Part shown: piece by piece, positions 8,445 through 17,107 of the stretch
Numbering within the stretch: position 1 is the first letter of the stretch
Layout: each line of letters begins with the position of its first letter
Assembly (NCBI GenBank): GCA_035295125.1
Contig: DATGJP010000112.1
Span: 62,001 to 126,000, forward strand
Direction of reading: 5' to 3'
Length of the DNA: 64,000 nucleotides
DNA from: JAICMB01 sp035295125
Lineage (GTDB): Bacteria > Acidobacteriota > Terriglobia > Bryobacterales > Bryobacteraceae
The notes under the pieces: generated by a model
Told to the model about the DNA's origin: nothing
The model's database searches: none
The model's input: the letters and a program-made list of their open reading frames with translations, nothing else
Translations under genes and position numbers: made by a program

Positions 8445-10042
8445 GAGCCTTCCGCAACTTCTCGATCCAGCGCAAACTCACCTGGCTGATGATGGTGATC
8501 GGATGCGCCACGCTCAGCCTGGCGGTGGTATCGTTCAGCGTTTACGAGGTGTTGATGTTCCAAAGGGCCCAGGTGCGGGCGCTTTCAACACAGGCACAAA
8601 TCATCGCCGCCAACAGCACCGCGGCTTTGGTTTTTGGAGATACCGGCTCAGCGGCCGAAACGCTAAGCGCTCTTGCCGCGGAGCCGTCAATTGTTTCCGC
8701 GGCGATCTATTCCACTGACGGAAAACTCTTCGCCAGCTATAGAAGGAAGGACGCCGGGGCCTCAGCCGGGTCAGTTACACTGTCTTACCCCGTGATGTTC
8801 GCGGGCAAGCGGATTGCCACCATCTCACTCCAGGCGAGCAGGGCGGCGCTAGCCGTGCGGTTGGTTTCCTACACGGCGATTCTTGCGGTCATCGCGGCCG
8901 CCTCGATTCTCATTGCTTTAGCGCTGTCTTCCGCGCTCCAAAAGTTGATCAGCGCCCCCATTCTGCGCCTGGCGCACGTAATGAGCGAGGTTAGCGCGGA
9001 ACACAACTACTCGATTCCGGCGATTGCACACGGCGAGGATGAAATCGGGCTGCTCATCGGGCACTTTCATAAGCTGCTGGCGCAGATTCGCGAGCGCGAC
9101 GAAGCACTTCGCCAGGCGCACGACGAGCTCGAACAGCGTGTTCTCGATCGCACCAGCGAGCTCCAGCTCGAAATCGCCCAGCATGAGCAAACGCAAGCCC
9201 ACCTGCTCTTCGCCAAAAAAGAAGCCGATGAAGCTAACCGCGCCAAGAGCGAGTTCCTGGCCAACATGAGCCATGAACTCCGGACTCCCTTGAACGCGAT
9301 CATCGGCTATAGCGAGATGCTTCATGAAGTAGCTACCGACCGCCACGATATCGAGTACATCCCGGATCTGGAGCGGATTTGCATGGCCGGACGGCACCAG
9401 TTAACGCTCATCAATGACGTGCTCGATCTTGCGAAAATTGAGGCCGGGCGAATGCGCGTCAGCCTGGAGAACTTTGCTGTCGAGCCGGTGGTTCAGGAAG
9501 TGGCCAGTTCCGTCCAATCGCTCGCGCTTAAGAATCACAATCTTCTGAACATGAAGATCGATGGCCCCCTCGGCAACGTCCACCTTGATGCCACCAAAGT
9601 CAAGCAGTGCCTTTGGAACCTGTTGGGGAATGCCTGTAAGTTCACCGAAAACGGCGTCGTGACCCTGGCCGTCGCGCGCCGTAAGGAGCAATCTCGCGAG
9701 TGGATTGTCTTCGAGGTGGTGGACACGGGAATCGGGATGAGTGCCGGCCAGATGCAAAAGCTCTTTCGCGCATTTTCCCAGGTGGATTCATCCAGCACGC
9801 GGAAACACGGCGGGTCCGGCTTGGGACTGATGATCAGCCGGCGGTTCAGCCGTATGATGGGTGGGGATATTCAGGTCTACAGCGAGCCCGGCAAGGGCTC
9901 CTCCTTTACCTTGACTCTGCCGGTAAACGCCGGCGCGGAAGAATCGGCCCAAGGATTCGAGAACAACCAGCCCGTATTTCAGGAATCGATGGCGGCTCTA
10001 TCCGATCACGTATCCAAATCGCCGCTCCCCCAAGCCATCTAA
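8441..10042 (+). CDS. CHASE8/HAMP sensor histidine kinase
   Basis: A membrane sensor kinase of 533 residues. TM1 is at about 13-37. A periplasmic CHASE8-like domain spans about 38-138 (QIIAANSTAALVFGD is typical). TM2 is at about 142-165, HAMP to about 215 and a coiled coil to about 260. The HisKA domain has H278 in the SHELRTP motif. The HATPase has N397, DTGIGM at 428-433 and a GGSGLGL G2 box. There is no receiver domain. CHASE8 normally occurs on YfiN-type diguanylate cyclases, but here the output is a kinase. Coupling to the YfiR gene suggests that YfiR controls it. No cognate response regulator is in the window. Confidence 0.93.
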   Translation: MRAFRNFSIQRKLTWLMMVIGCATLSLAVVSFSVYEVLMFQRAQVRALSTQAQIIAANSTAALVFGDTGSAAETLSALAAEPSIVSAAIYSTDGKLFASYRRKDAGASAGSVTLSYPVMFAGKRIATISLQASRAALAVRLVSYTAILAVIAAASILIALALSSALQKLISAPILRLAHVMSEVSAEHNYSIPAIAHGEDEIGLLIGHFHKLLAQIRERDEALRQAHDELEQRVLDRTSELQLEIAQHEQTQAHLLFAKKEADEANRAKSEFLANMSHELRTPLNAIIGYSEMLHEVATDRHDIEYIPDLERICMAGRHQLTLINDVLDLAKIEAGRMRVSLENFAVEPVVQEVASSVQSLALKNHNLLNMKIDGPLGNVHLDATKVKQCLWNLLGNACKFTENGVVTLAVARRKEQSREWIVFEVVDTGIGMSAGQMQKLFRAFSQVDSSSTRKHGGSGLGLMISRRFSRMMGGDIQVYSEPGKGSSFTLTLPVNAGAEESAQGFENNQPVFQESMAALSDHVSKSPLPQAI

Positions 10043-10202
10043 ACTAACAGTCCGCGGTGAAAGCCCTTGCGATGCGCTGAGGTGACAAGCTAACGCATGT
10101 CTCACACACAGACTCGGGCGTCGACGCCTGGTTGCGTTTGCTTTACCCGTCCAACGATTACCACGGACTCCTGGTGGTCAGATAATCTGGAATGGGGTTG
10201 TG

Positions 10203-12686
10203 ATGCGATCTTTTCCGTTCCTCGCCCTTGCGTTCAGCGCAATGTTCAGCGCATGCGCGCAACAAAGCGGTCCCGCGCTTTCGATCGATGCGGCAGCCAA
10301 TCAGCACGTAATTTCACCGGACATTTATGGCATTAATTACTTTTGGGACGTGGGCAGCGCAACCGGCTCCCAACTTCAAGCCACGATAGCGGCCGGAGCC
10401 GAGATGCGGGCTACCGTCCGACGCTGGGGCGGCAACGGAACCAGCACGTATCACTGGAAGTTCGACGTCAGCAATATCGATGCCGACTGGTTTTACGAGG
10501 TGCTTCCGGACACCACTATTGACGCATCGAAACTACCGGTCGGCTCCTCATTCAACACGTTTGCCGACCAGGTCCGAACGACGGGCGGCAAGATCCTCGG
10601 CACTATACCGGTTCTGGGCTGGCTGCCCAAGGAGCGCCGGGAAATGTGCAGTTTCGATGTGGCCAAGTATGGCAAGCAGTGCAAGCAGGACCCGTACGCG
10701 CAGTATCACCCGTACACCTGCGGCAACGGCGTCGTTTACGATTCGGCCTGCGGCGATCCGTCGGTGAACGACGGTAAAAGCCCGTCGCATCCGGTTTACA
10801 TTACCAACGATCCAACGGACGCCTACGCGCAATTCGACCAGGCATTCCAGGCGCAGTGGATCCAGTACCTGCTGACACGCTATGGCCAGGGCAACCAGGG
10901 TGGCATAACAATCTGGAGTCTCGACAACGAGCCGATCTGGTGGGACAGCACGCACCGCGACATTCATCCCAATCCCTACACCTACGACGAACTGCTCAGC
11001 CTGGACACGACTTATGCTCAGGCCATTAAGCAGGCAGACCCCACCGCGCTGGTCTCGGGGCCTGTCGGCGACAACTGGGCGTCGCTGTGGTTCTCGAAAA
11101 AAGACATCGTGGCGGGGCAGGCTCGCGGAAATTATTGGTCGAATCCGGTAGATCGCAACGCGCACGGCGGCATGGCGCTCCTGCCCTGGTACCTGTCGCA
11201 AATGGCCGCTTATGAGCAGCAGAACGGCGTACGGCTGCTCGATTATCTCGACCAGCATGCTTACCTTGCTCCTTCGAACGTCGCGTTTTCACCGGCGGGA
11301 AGCGCCGCAACCCAGGCGCTTCGTCTGCAGTCGACCCGTGTCTTTTGGGACCCGTCCTACATCGTGACCGGCGATTACTGGATTCGCGACACGGATAAAA
11401 ACGGGGCGCCGGTAGCCCCCCAATTCATCCCGCGCCTGCGCTCCATGGTGGATCAGTATTATCCCGGCACCAAGGTTTCGCTTACCGAATACAACTGGGG
11501 CGCGCTGGACGATATTAACGGCGCGCTCGCCCAAGCCGACCTGCTCGGAATCTTCGGGCGGGAAGGCCTCGACCTGGCGACGCTCTGGGGTCCGCCGAAA
11601 CCCACCGATCCCGGCGCTTTCGCGTTCAAGATATTCCGAAATTACGACGGCATCGGCGGAGCATTCGGTGACACCAGTGTCCAGGCTTCGAGCGCGGACC
11701 AGGCGCAGCTTGCGGTTTATGCCGCGCTACGTTCGGATGCGGCGCTCACGGCTGTAGTGGTCAACAAGACGGGCAACGACCTGTCGAGCACCCTGAGCCT
11801 GGCGAATTACGACGCCGATTCGGCCGCTCACGTCTGGCAGTACAGCGCCGCGAAGTTAGACTCCATCGTCGCGCAACCTGACATTACCGTCGCCGATGGC
11901 GTGATCAGCGCCGTCTTTCCGGCCAATTCCATCACGCTGATCGTGGTTCCTCCCGCGTCTCTGGCCGTACCGGCGCCCGCGGTTGCCTCCGTGGCCAATG
12001 CCGCGTCCTATTCCACCGCGGTCGCGCCTGGACAGATGGTGGTGGTCTGGGGCAGCGACATGGGCCCGGAACAAATCGTGTCGCAGCAAATGGACCCGAA
12101 CGGTATGGTCAGCACAAGCCTGGCCTGGGTCCGGATTCTGTTCGATGGTGTTCCAGCGCCACTGGTCTACGTCTCGGCGAACCAGGCCTCGGCTGTCGTT
12201 CCTTATTTCGGCGCCACCAAAGCCACCACTCACGTTCAGGTGGAATATCAGGGTGTCCGGTCGGACCCGTTGGAGATTCCCGTGAGCCCGACGGCTCCCG
12301 GACTGTTCACCGCCGACGCTTCGGGACAGGGACAAGGGGTCATCTTCAACGAGGACGGCATTACGCCGAACTCGCCCTCGTCTCCGGCGTCTCCGGGGTC
12401 GCTAGTGATCCTCTCGGGTACAGGCGAAGGCGTCACAGATCCTCCGGGAGTGGATGGCCGTCCTGCGATCGACGTTTTACCGACCCCGTTAGCCCAGGTT
12501 TCGGTTCAAATCGGAGGACTGCCCGCTAAGGTAGAGTACGCCGGAGCCGCGCCGGGCTCCATTCCCGGCCTGTTTCAGATTAAGGCCCGTATCTCGCAGG
12601 ATGTCACGCCGGATGACAACGTGCCGATTCAAGTAACGATCGGCGGCATTACGAGCCAGAGCGGCGTTACCGTGGCGGTGCATTGA
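10203..12686 (+). CDS. Secreted GH44-type glycoside hydrolase with Solibacter C-terminal domain
   Basis: Probable beta-glucan-cleaving enzyme (family 44 includes endoglucanases and xyloglucanases). There is a signal peptide of about 20 residues. The GH44 barrel covers about 30-470, with the acid/base Glu in SLDNEPIWW (about 243) and the nucleophile Glu in SLTEYNWG (about 429), then the beta-sandwich that normally follows. From about residue 590 comes a TIGR03437-like domain (SVANAASY at its start, SPTAPGLF in the middle), typical of Solibacter secreted proteins. ATG 10203 has GGGG at 10194-10197; GTG 10200 is the alternative. It precedes a glycosyltransferase gene by 50 bases, so a joint role in a surface glucan is possible. 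Confidence 0.88.
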   Translation: MRSFPFLALAFSAMFSACAQQSGPALSIDAAANQHVISPDIYGINYFWDVGSATGSQLQATIAAGAEMRATVRRWGGNGTSTYHWKFDVSNIDADWFYEVLPDTTIDASKLPVGSSFNTFADQVRTTGGKILGTIPVLGWLPKERREMCSFDVAKYGKQCKQDPYAQYHPYTCGNGVVYDSACGDPSVNDGKSPSHPVYITNDPTDAYAQFDQAFQAQWIQYLLTRYGQGNQGGITIWSLDNEPIWWDSTHRDIHPNPYTYDELLSLDTTYAQAIKQADPTALVSGPVGDNWASLWFSKKDIVAGQARGNYWSNPVDRNAHGGMALLPWYLSQMAAYEQQNGVRLLDYLDQHAYLAPSNVAFSPAGSAATQALRLQSTRVFWDPSYIVTGDYWIRDTDKNGAPVAPQFIPRLRSMVDQYYPGTKVSLTEYNWGALDDINGALAQADLLGIFGREGLDLATLWGPPKPTDPGAFAFKIFRNYDGIGGAFGDTSVQASSADQAQLAVYAALRSDAALTAVVVNKTGNDLSSTLSLANYDADSAAHVWQYSAAKLDSIVAQPDITVADGVISAVFPANSITLIVVPPASLAVPAPAVASVANAASYSTAVAPGQMVVVWGSDMGPEQIVSQQMDPNGMVSTSLAWVRILFDGVPAPLVYVSANQASAVVPYFGATKATTHVQVEYQGVRSDPLEIPVSPTAPGLFTADASGQGQGVIFNEDGITPNSPSSPASPGSLVILSGTGEGVTDPPGVDGRPAIDVLPTPLAQVSVQIGGLPAKVEYAGAAPGSIPGLFQIKARISQDVTPDDNVPIQVTIGGITSQSGVTVAVH

Positions 12687-12736
12687 TCCTGAACTGAGGT
12701 GAGAATTTCCGCGCAGCCTGGACACTTACGTGTCAG

Positions 12737-14533
12737 GTGCTTCCAGCGATTGCTCATTGGTTTGCCGCCGCGGATACTACGGTCGCGCCCTTGATCGCCT
12801 GGCTGGCGGTCGCGATATTCATCAGCGGTTTGGACGACCTGGTCGTCGACGTCGTTTGGATTTATTCCCGGCTGACGAAGCCGAGGCGCCCGCATCGCTT
12901 GTCCGGCGGTCCTCAGGCGCACAACGAACCGCGTATCGCGATCTTCGTCCCTCTTTGGCATGAACACGAGGTCATTGCCAATATGGTCGAGCACAACATC
13001 GCCGCTATCGATTACCGGAATTACGAGTTTTTCCTGGGCGCGTATCCCAACGACCAGCCGACTATAGCCGCCATCCACGGGTTGGAGAGACGATATGGAC
13101 ACGTTCACGTGTCGTTGTGCCCCCACGACGGCCCCACATCCAAGGCCGATTGCCTCAACTGGATCTACCAGCGAATGTTGATGTACGAAGAGGAAACCAG
13201 TCAGCGCTTCTCGCTGGTTCTGATTCACGATGCCGAAGACCTGATCCATCCCCACTCGTTACGGGAAATCGCCCGTAACGCGCAGCAGAACGACATGATC
13301 CAGATTCCCGTGCTGCCGCTGCCCACGCGGGTGCACCAGTTTGTCCACGGCATCTATTGCGACGAGTTCGCCGAGGTCCAAATTAAGGATATGATCGTCC
13401 GCCGGGTGATGGGGAGTTTCACGCCGTCGGCGGGCGTGGGGACGGCTTACTCCCGCGCAGCGCTCCAGAAGCTCGCACAAGCCAGCAGCAACCGCGTCTT
13501 TGAACCGGCATGCCTCACCGAGGATTATGAAAACGGCATGCGGCTGCACGGCCTCGGATGCTCCCAGGCGTTTGTTCCGCTCACCAGAAGTGCCAAGGGA
13601 TTTCTGGCCACGCGCGAATATTTTCCCCGGACTATACGGGCCGCCATCCGGCAGCGTACGCGATGGGTCACAGGGATCGCGCTGCAGACGTGGGAACGGC
13701 ACGGCTGGCGTGGGTCGCCCGGCACCATGTATTGGTTCTGGCGCGATCGCAAGGGGTTGATCGGCAACCCTCTCAGCCTGTTCTGTAATCTGGTGTTTTT
13801 TTATGGACTCCTGTCCGGTATCGTGGCCGGGTTGGCACGCATGCCCTGGGATTTGTGCCGGTCCGTGGATCCCTCGATTGCCGCTGCAACGTTCTACATT
13901 GTCCTGTTCCGAACCACCGTCCGAATGATGTGCGTTGCGCGTGTTTACGGCTTCATTTTTGCCCTCGCCATTCCGCTTCGAAGCTTCTGCGCAAACTACA
14001 TCAATGCGACCGCGAGTTTTCTGGCGCTGTGCCACTTTGTGAGCGCCAAGGTGAGGGGACGGCCTCTGGTTTGGCTGAAGACCGAGCACGCCTATCCATC
14101 GCGAGGCACACTCGTCGCCCACAAACGCAAATTGGGGGAGATTCTGGCAGGATCGGCCTATGTCACCGAGCGCGATTTGAAGGCGGCGCTGGATACCCAG
14201 CCTGACGGTGTGCGCATCGGCGAGTACCTGATCAAGGTTGGCCTTCTGTCACAGGAAAACCTGTTCGAAGCCCTGAGCCTGCAACAGGGGCTGCCGACCG
14301 GCCCGGTGCATCCGCTGGAGATTGCTTCTGCGACGGCTCACGCTCTGCCGCGCCGGGTGGTCAAATACTGGCAGGTTCTGCCGTTCAAGATATCCGATGG
14401 CAGCATGTTTGTTGCCACACCCGAGATTCCGTGTGACGAACTCACCCGGGAATTGCGTGGCTTGACCAAGCTCGAAATCCGATTCCAACTTGTCACGCCT
14501 GATAACTTCAAACGCCTGGTTGACGTAATTTAG
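12737..14533 (+). CDS. Family 2 glycosyltransferase with C-terminal MshEN domain (NfrB-like)
   Basis: A membrane processive-type glycosyltransferase. There is one N-terminal TM (about 15-40). The GT2 domain spans about 65-300 with HDAEDLIHP as the DxD region, CLTEDYE as the catalytic base region and QRTRWVTG as QxxRW. Three or four TMs lie at about 340-440. A C-terminal MshEN (GspE-N) domain spans about 455-598. In it RIGEYLIKVGLLSQ...LSLQQ matches the c-di-GMP-binding consensus well, and the preceding KLGEILA...LDTQ copy is degenerate. The layout resembles the phage N4 adsorption protein NfrB. The start is GTG 12737, with no good ribosome site and an in-frame stop at 12695. It is probably c-di-GMP-activated polysaccharide export or synthesis. 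Confidence 0.87.
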   Translation: MLPAIAHWFAAADTTVAPLIAWLAVAIFISGLDDLVVDVVWIYSRLTKPRRPHRLSGGPQAHNEPRIAIFVPLWHEHEVIANMVEHNIAAIDYRNYEFFLGAYPNDQPTIAAIHGLERRYGHVHVSLCPHDGPTSKADCLNWIYQRMLMYEEETSQRFSLVLIHDAEDLIHPHSLREIARNAQQNDMIQIPVLPLPTRVHQFVHGIYCDEFAEVQIKDMIVRRVMGSFTPSAGVGTAYSRAALQKLAQASSNRVFEPACLTEDYENGMRLHGLGCSQAFVPLTRSAKGFLATREYFPRTIRAAIRQRTRWVTGIALQTWERHGWRGSPGTMYWFWRDRKGLIGNPLSLFCNLVFFYGLLSGIVAGLARMPWDLCRSVDPSIAAATFYIVLFRTTVRMMCVARVYGFIFALAIPLRSFCANYINATASFLALCHFVSAKVRGRPLVWLKTEHAYPSRGTLVAHKRKLGEILAGSAYVTERDLKAALDTQPDGVRIGEYLIKVGLLSQENLFEALSLQQGLPTGPVHPLEIASATAHALPRRVVKYWQVLPFKISDGSMFVATPEIPCDELTRELRGLTKLEIRFQLVTPDNFKRLVDVI

Positions 14534-14576
14534 GAGACCATGGGAACATTCCACGTTTCGGGAGTGTCAAAAGCCC

Positions 14577-17000
14577 ATGGGTAAACTGCGCCAGGTCATT
14601 CGCACCCTTCTTCGAGCTCCCGGATTCGCGATCGCCGCGATTACTACACTCACGCTAGGAGTGGCGGCCAGCATCATTGTCTTCGTAATTTTCGATGCCA
14701 TCGTCCTGCGCCCCCTTCCTTACAGGCATCCGGACCGGCTGGTCATGATTTGGGACCAACTCACCAGGCTTGGCCTCGACGAATTCCCCGCCACCCTTTC
14801 CAACTACCGCGATTATCTGCAAAGCAACAGCGTCTTCGAGGATATCGCCGCATTTCAGCTTAACGACATGAACCTGGCGGGCGCCGCGGCTACCACGCCC
14901 CAGCGAATCAGCGTCATGGCGATCGGGGCGAACTTCCTGCCGCTGATGGGGGTCGCTCCAGAGCTCGGCCGTGCGTTTACGGAGCAGGAAACGCAACCCG
15001 GCCGTGACACTGCCGTATTGCTCAGCGACGCGCTGTGGCGTGAGCATTTCGGGGGCGTGCCGGACATCCTCGGGAAGACGGTCACCCTCGACGATCGCCA
15101 GTTTGTCATCGCGGGCGTGATGGCGCCGAATTTCCGTTTCGCACTCGCCAACGACCCCGCCCCGGACATGCTTGTTCCGCTGGTTTTGCCAGCAACCGAT
15201 GACGGCCGCTGGGGAAATGTCCGGCTCCTGGCCCGGATGAAACCAGGAGTGTCACCGGAACAGGCCCAGGCCAACATGACCCAGGTAGCCGCGGCCCTGC
15301 AATCAGCCCGACATCCTTACACCGGGCCGCATGGTGAAGATGCCGGTTACCGGGTTCGTGTTGTGCCACTTCATCAGCAACTCCTGGGAGGGATCCGCGC
15401 GGGCGCTTGGGTGCTGTTTGGTGCGGTAATCCTGGTTCTGTTTATTGCCTGCGGGAATGTCGCGAACCTCCTGTTGGCGCATCGCCTGGGACGTCGGCGG
15501 GAGTTTGCCATTCGAATCGCTTTGGGCGCGATGACCCGCCACTTGCTTCAGGAATTGGCTGCGGAAGGTTTCGCCCTCGCCGCGACGGCAAGCCTGGCGG
15601 GTGGGCTTTTGGCGGCGTGGGCGATCCGAGCCATCCCCAAGCTCATCACCTTGCCTGAAGCGGCGGCGATTCAGCTCGACTGGCGGATCGCGGCCTTCGC
15701 GGCGGCTCTGATGCTCGGCACCGCCCTGTTCTCTGAACTGGGAGGCGGCTGGTGGATTGCCATGAAGTCGCGTATTGAGACCACCGGCTCGCGAGTCGCC
15801 GGCCAGGGTTCCTCCCGTCTGCGAAAGGTGCTGATTGCGGCTGAGGTGGCGCTCAGTTTCGTGCTGCTCGCAGGAGCCGGCCTTTTAATCGAAAGCTTCT
15901 GGCGTTTGAGCCGTGTCGACCCGGGGTTCGATCCGCGCGGCGTATTGTCGATGCGAGTCACGCTTCCGGCCTATAAATACGCCAACCCTGAGCAGCGGAC
16001 CGCATATTTCCAGCGCACAATGGCAGAGATCGGCCGATTACCCGGGGTCCAATCTGCATCTCTCGTTTCGAATCTTCCGCTCAGTGGTGGCCGCGGAGGC
16101 GGACCGTTCAGCATCGAAGGACGGCCTTACCGTACCAATGGAGCGGTGCCACAGGCCGCTGTCCTCTACAACGCCAGCCCGGCGTATTTCCAAACCCTGC
16201 ACATTCCCCTTCTGGCGGGCCGAACACTCGAGGATCGTGACACTGCCGAGGCTCCGCTGGTCACGGTGGTTAACGAGACCCTGGCCCGCGGGTTCTGGCC
16301 CAGCATGGGCGACGCGCTCGGTAAACGGATCGTGCTCGGCGCGCCGCGTCCGAACGCACCGTGGATGACCATCGTCGGTGTCGTGGCGGATGTGCGCAAC
16401 ACCGGTCTGAGGGTCGAACCCATCCCACAGATTTACCGCCCGTACCCTCAAGCCCCATCGCAGAGCGCCGTGCTGCTCGCCCGAACCGCGGGCGATCCCA
16501 TGACGCTTGCACTCGCCGTCCGCCGAGCAGCCGGGACGGTCGACCCGGAGCAGCCCATCTACGATGTCAAGACACTGGACCAAAGGGTTTCCAGCTCGAT
16601 CCAAAACGACCGCTTCCAAACGTTATTGCTTGGCGCCTTCGCCGCCCTCGCGCTGTTGCTGGCATGCGTGGGCATTTACAGCGTTCTCGAGCACGCCATC
16701 GAGCAGCGGACGTCGGAGATCGGCATACGCATGGCAGTTGGCGCGCGCCCTGTCGACATCATGCGCCTCGCCCTGGCGCAAGGAATGCTCCCTGCTACTG
16801 CCGGAATTGCCGCCGGGTTTGCCGCGGCACTGGCGCTCACCCGTCTGCTTCGAGTGCTGCTGTTTGGTGTTTCACCACATGATCCCGTGGTGCTTTTGTC
16901 GATTGCCGCGCTGCTTGCCATAGCAGCCCTCGCTGCCAGCCTCGGCCCGGCCGGACGAGCGATGCGGGTCGATCCCGTCGTCGCACTTCGCGAGGAGTAG
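14577..17000 (+). CDS. ADOP/MacB-like ABC transporter permease
   Basis: An acidobacterial duplicated orphan permease: two MacB-periplasmic-core plus FtsX halves in one 807-residue chain, with no ATPase gene beside it. The first half starts with TLTLGVAASIIVFV and RPLPYRHPDRLVMIWD, with FtsX helices at about 275-400 (ACGNVANLLLAHRLGRRREFAIR). The second half repeats the plan with helices at about 680-800 (RTSEIGIRMAVGAR). The family expands widely in Acidobacteria; its substrates are mostly unknown. GGAG about 12 bases upstream supports ATG 14577. The gene is intact, unlike the homologue at 59.9-62.2 kb. Confidence 0.93.
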   Translation: MGKLRQVIRTLLRAPGFAIAAITTLTLGVAASIIVFVIFDAIVLRPLPYRHPDRLVMIWDQLTRLGLDEFPATLSNYRDYLQSNSVFEDIAAFQLNDMNLAGAAATTPQRISVMAIGANFLPLMGVAPELGRAFTEQETQPGRDTAVLLSDALWREHFGGVPDILGKTVTLDDRQFVIAGVMAPNFRFALANDPAPDMLVPLVLPATDDGRWGNVRLLARMKPGVSPEQAQANMTQVAAALQSARHPYTGPHGEDAGYRVRVVPLHQQLLGGIRAGAWVLFGAVILVLFIACGNVANLLLAHRLGRRREFAIRIALGAMTRHLLQELAAEGFALAATASLAGGLLAAWAIRAIPKLITLPEAAAIQLDWRIAAFAAALMLGTALFSELGGGWWIAMKSRIETTGSRVAGQGSSRLRKVLIAAEVALSFVLLAGAGLLIESFWRLSRVDPGFDPRGVLSMRVTLPAYKYANPEQRTAYFQRTMAEIGRLPGVQSASLVSNLPLSGGRGGGPFSIEGRPYRTNGAVPQAAVLYNASPAYFQTLHIPLLAGRTLEDRDTAEAPLVTVVNETLARGFWPSMGDALGKRIVLGAPRPNAPWMTIVGVVADVRNTGLRVEPIPQIYRPYPQAPSQSAVLLARTAGDPMTLALAVRRAAGTVDPEQPIYDVKTLDQRVSSSIQNDRFQTLLLGAFAALALLLACVGIYSVLEHAIEQRTSEIGIRMAVGARPVDIMRLALAQGMLPATAGIAAGFAAALALTRLLRVLLFGVSPHDPVVLLSIAALLAIAALAASLGPAGRAMRVDPVVALREE

Positions 17001-17107
17001 AAGGTCCGGTAGTCCTAACGGTCACAGCTGGGTAGGACCAGTACTGGAACTTCGTTTCCATTGCAGGCAAAGGCCAGTACCTATAGCCTGAGGTAGGTAA
17101 AACTCAC
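17001..17107. other. Short intergenic region with inverted repeats
   Basis: It contains GTCCTA...TAGGAC around 17012-17040 and a CCAGTACTGG palindrome, with a second CCAGTAC some 30 bases on. AGGTAGG before 17108 is the probable ribosome site. The inverted repeat could end transcription of the permease gene, but there is no T-run. Confidence 0.3.
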
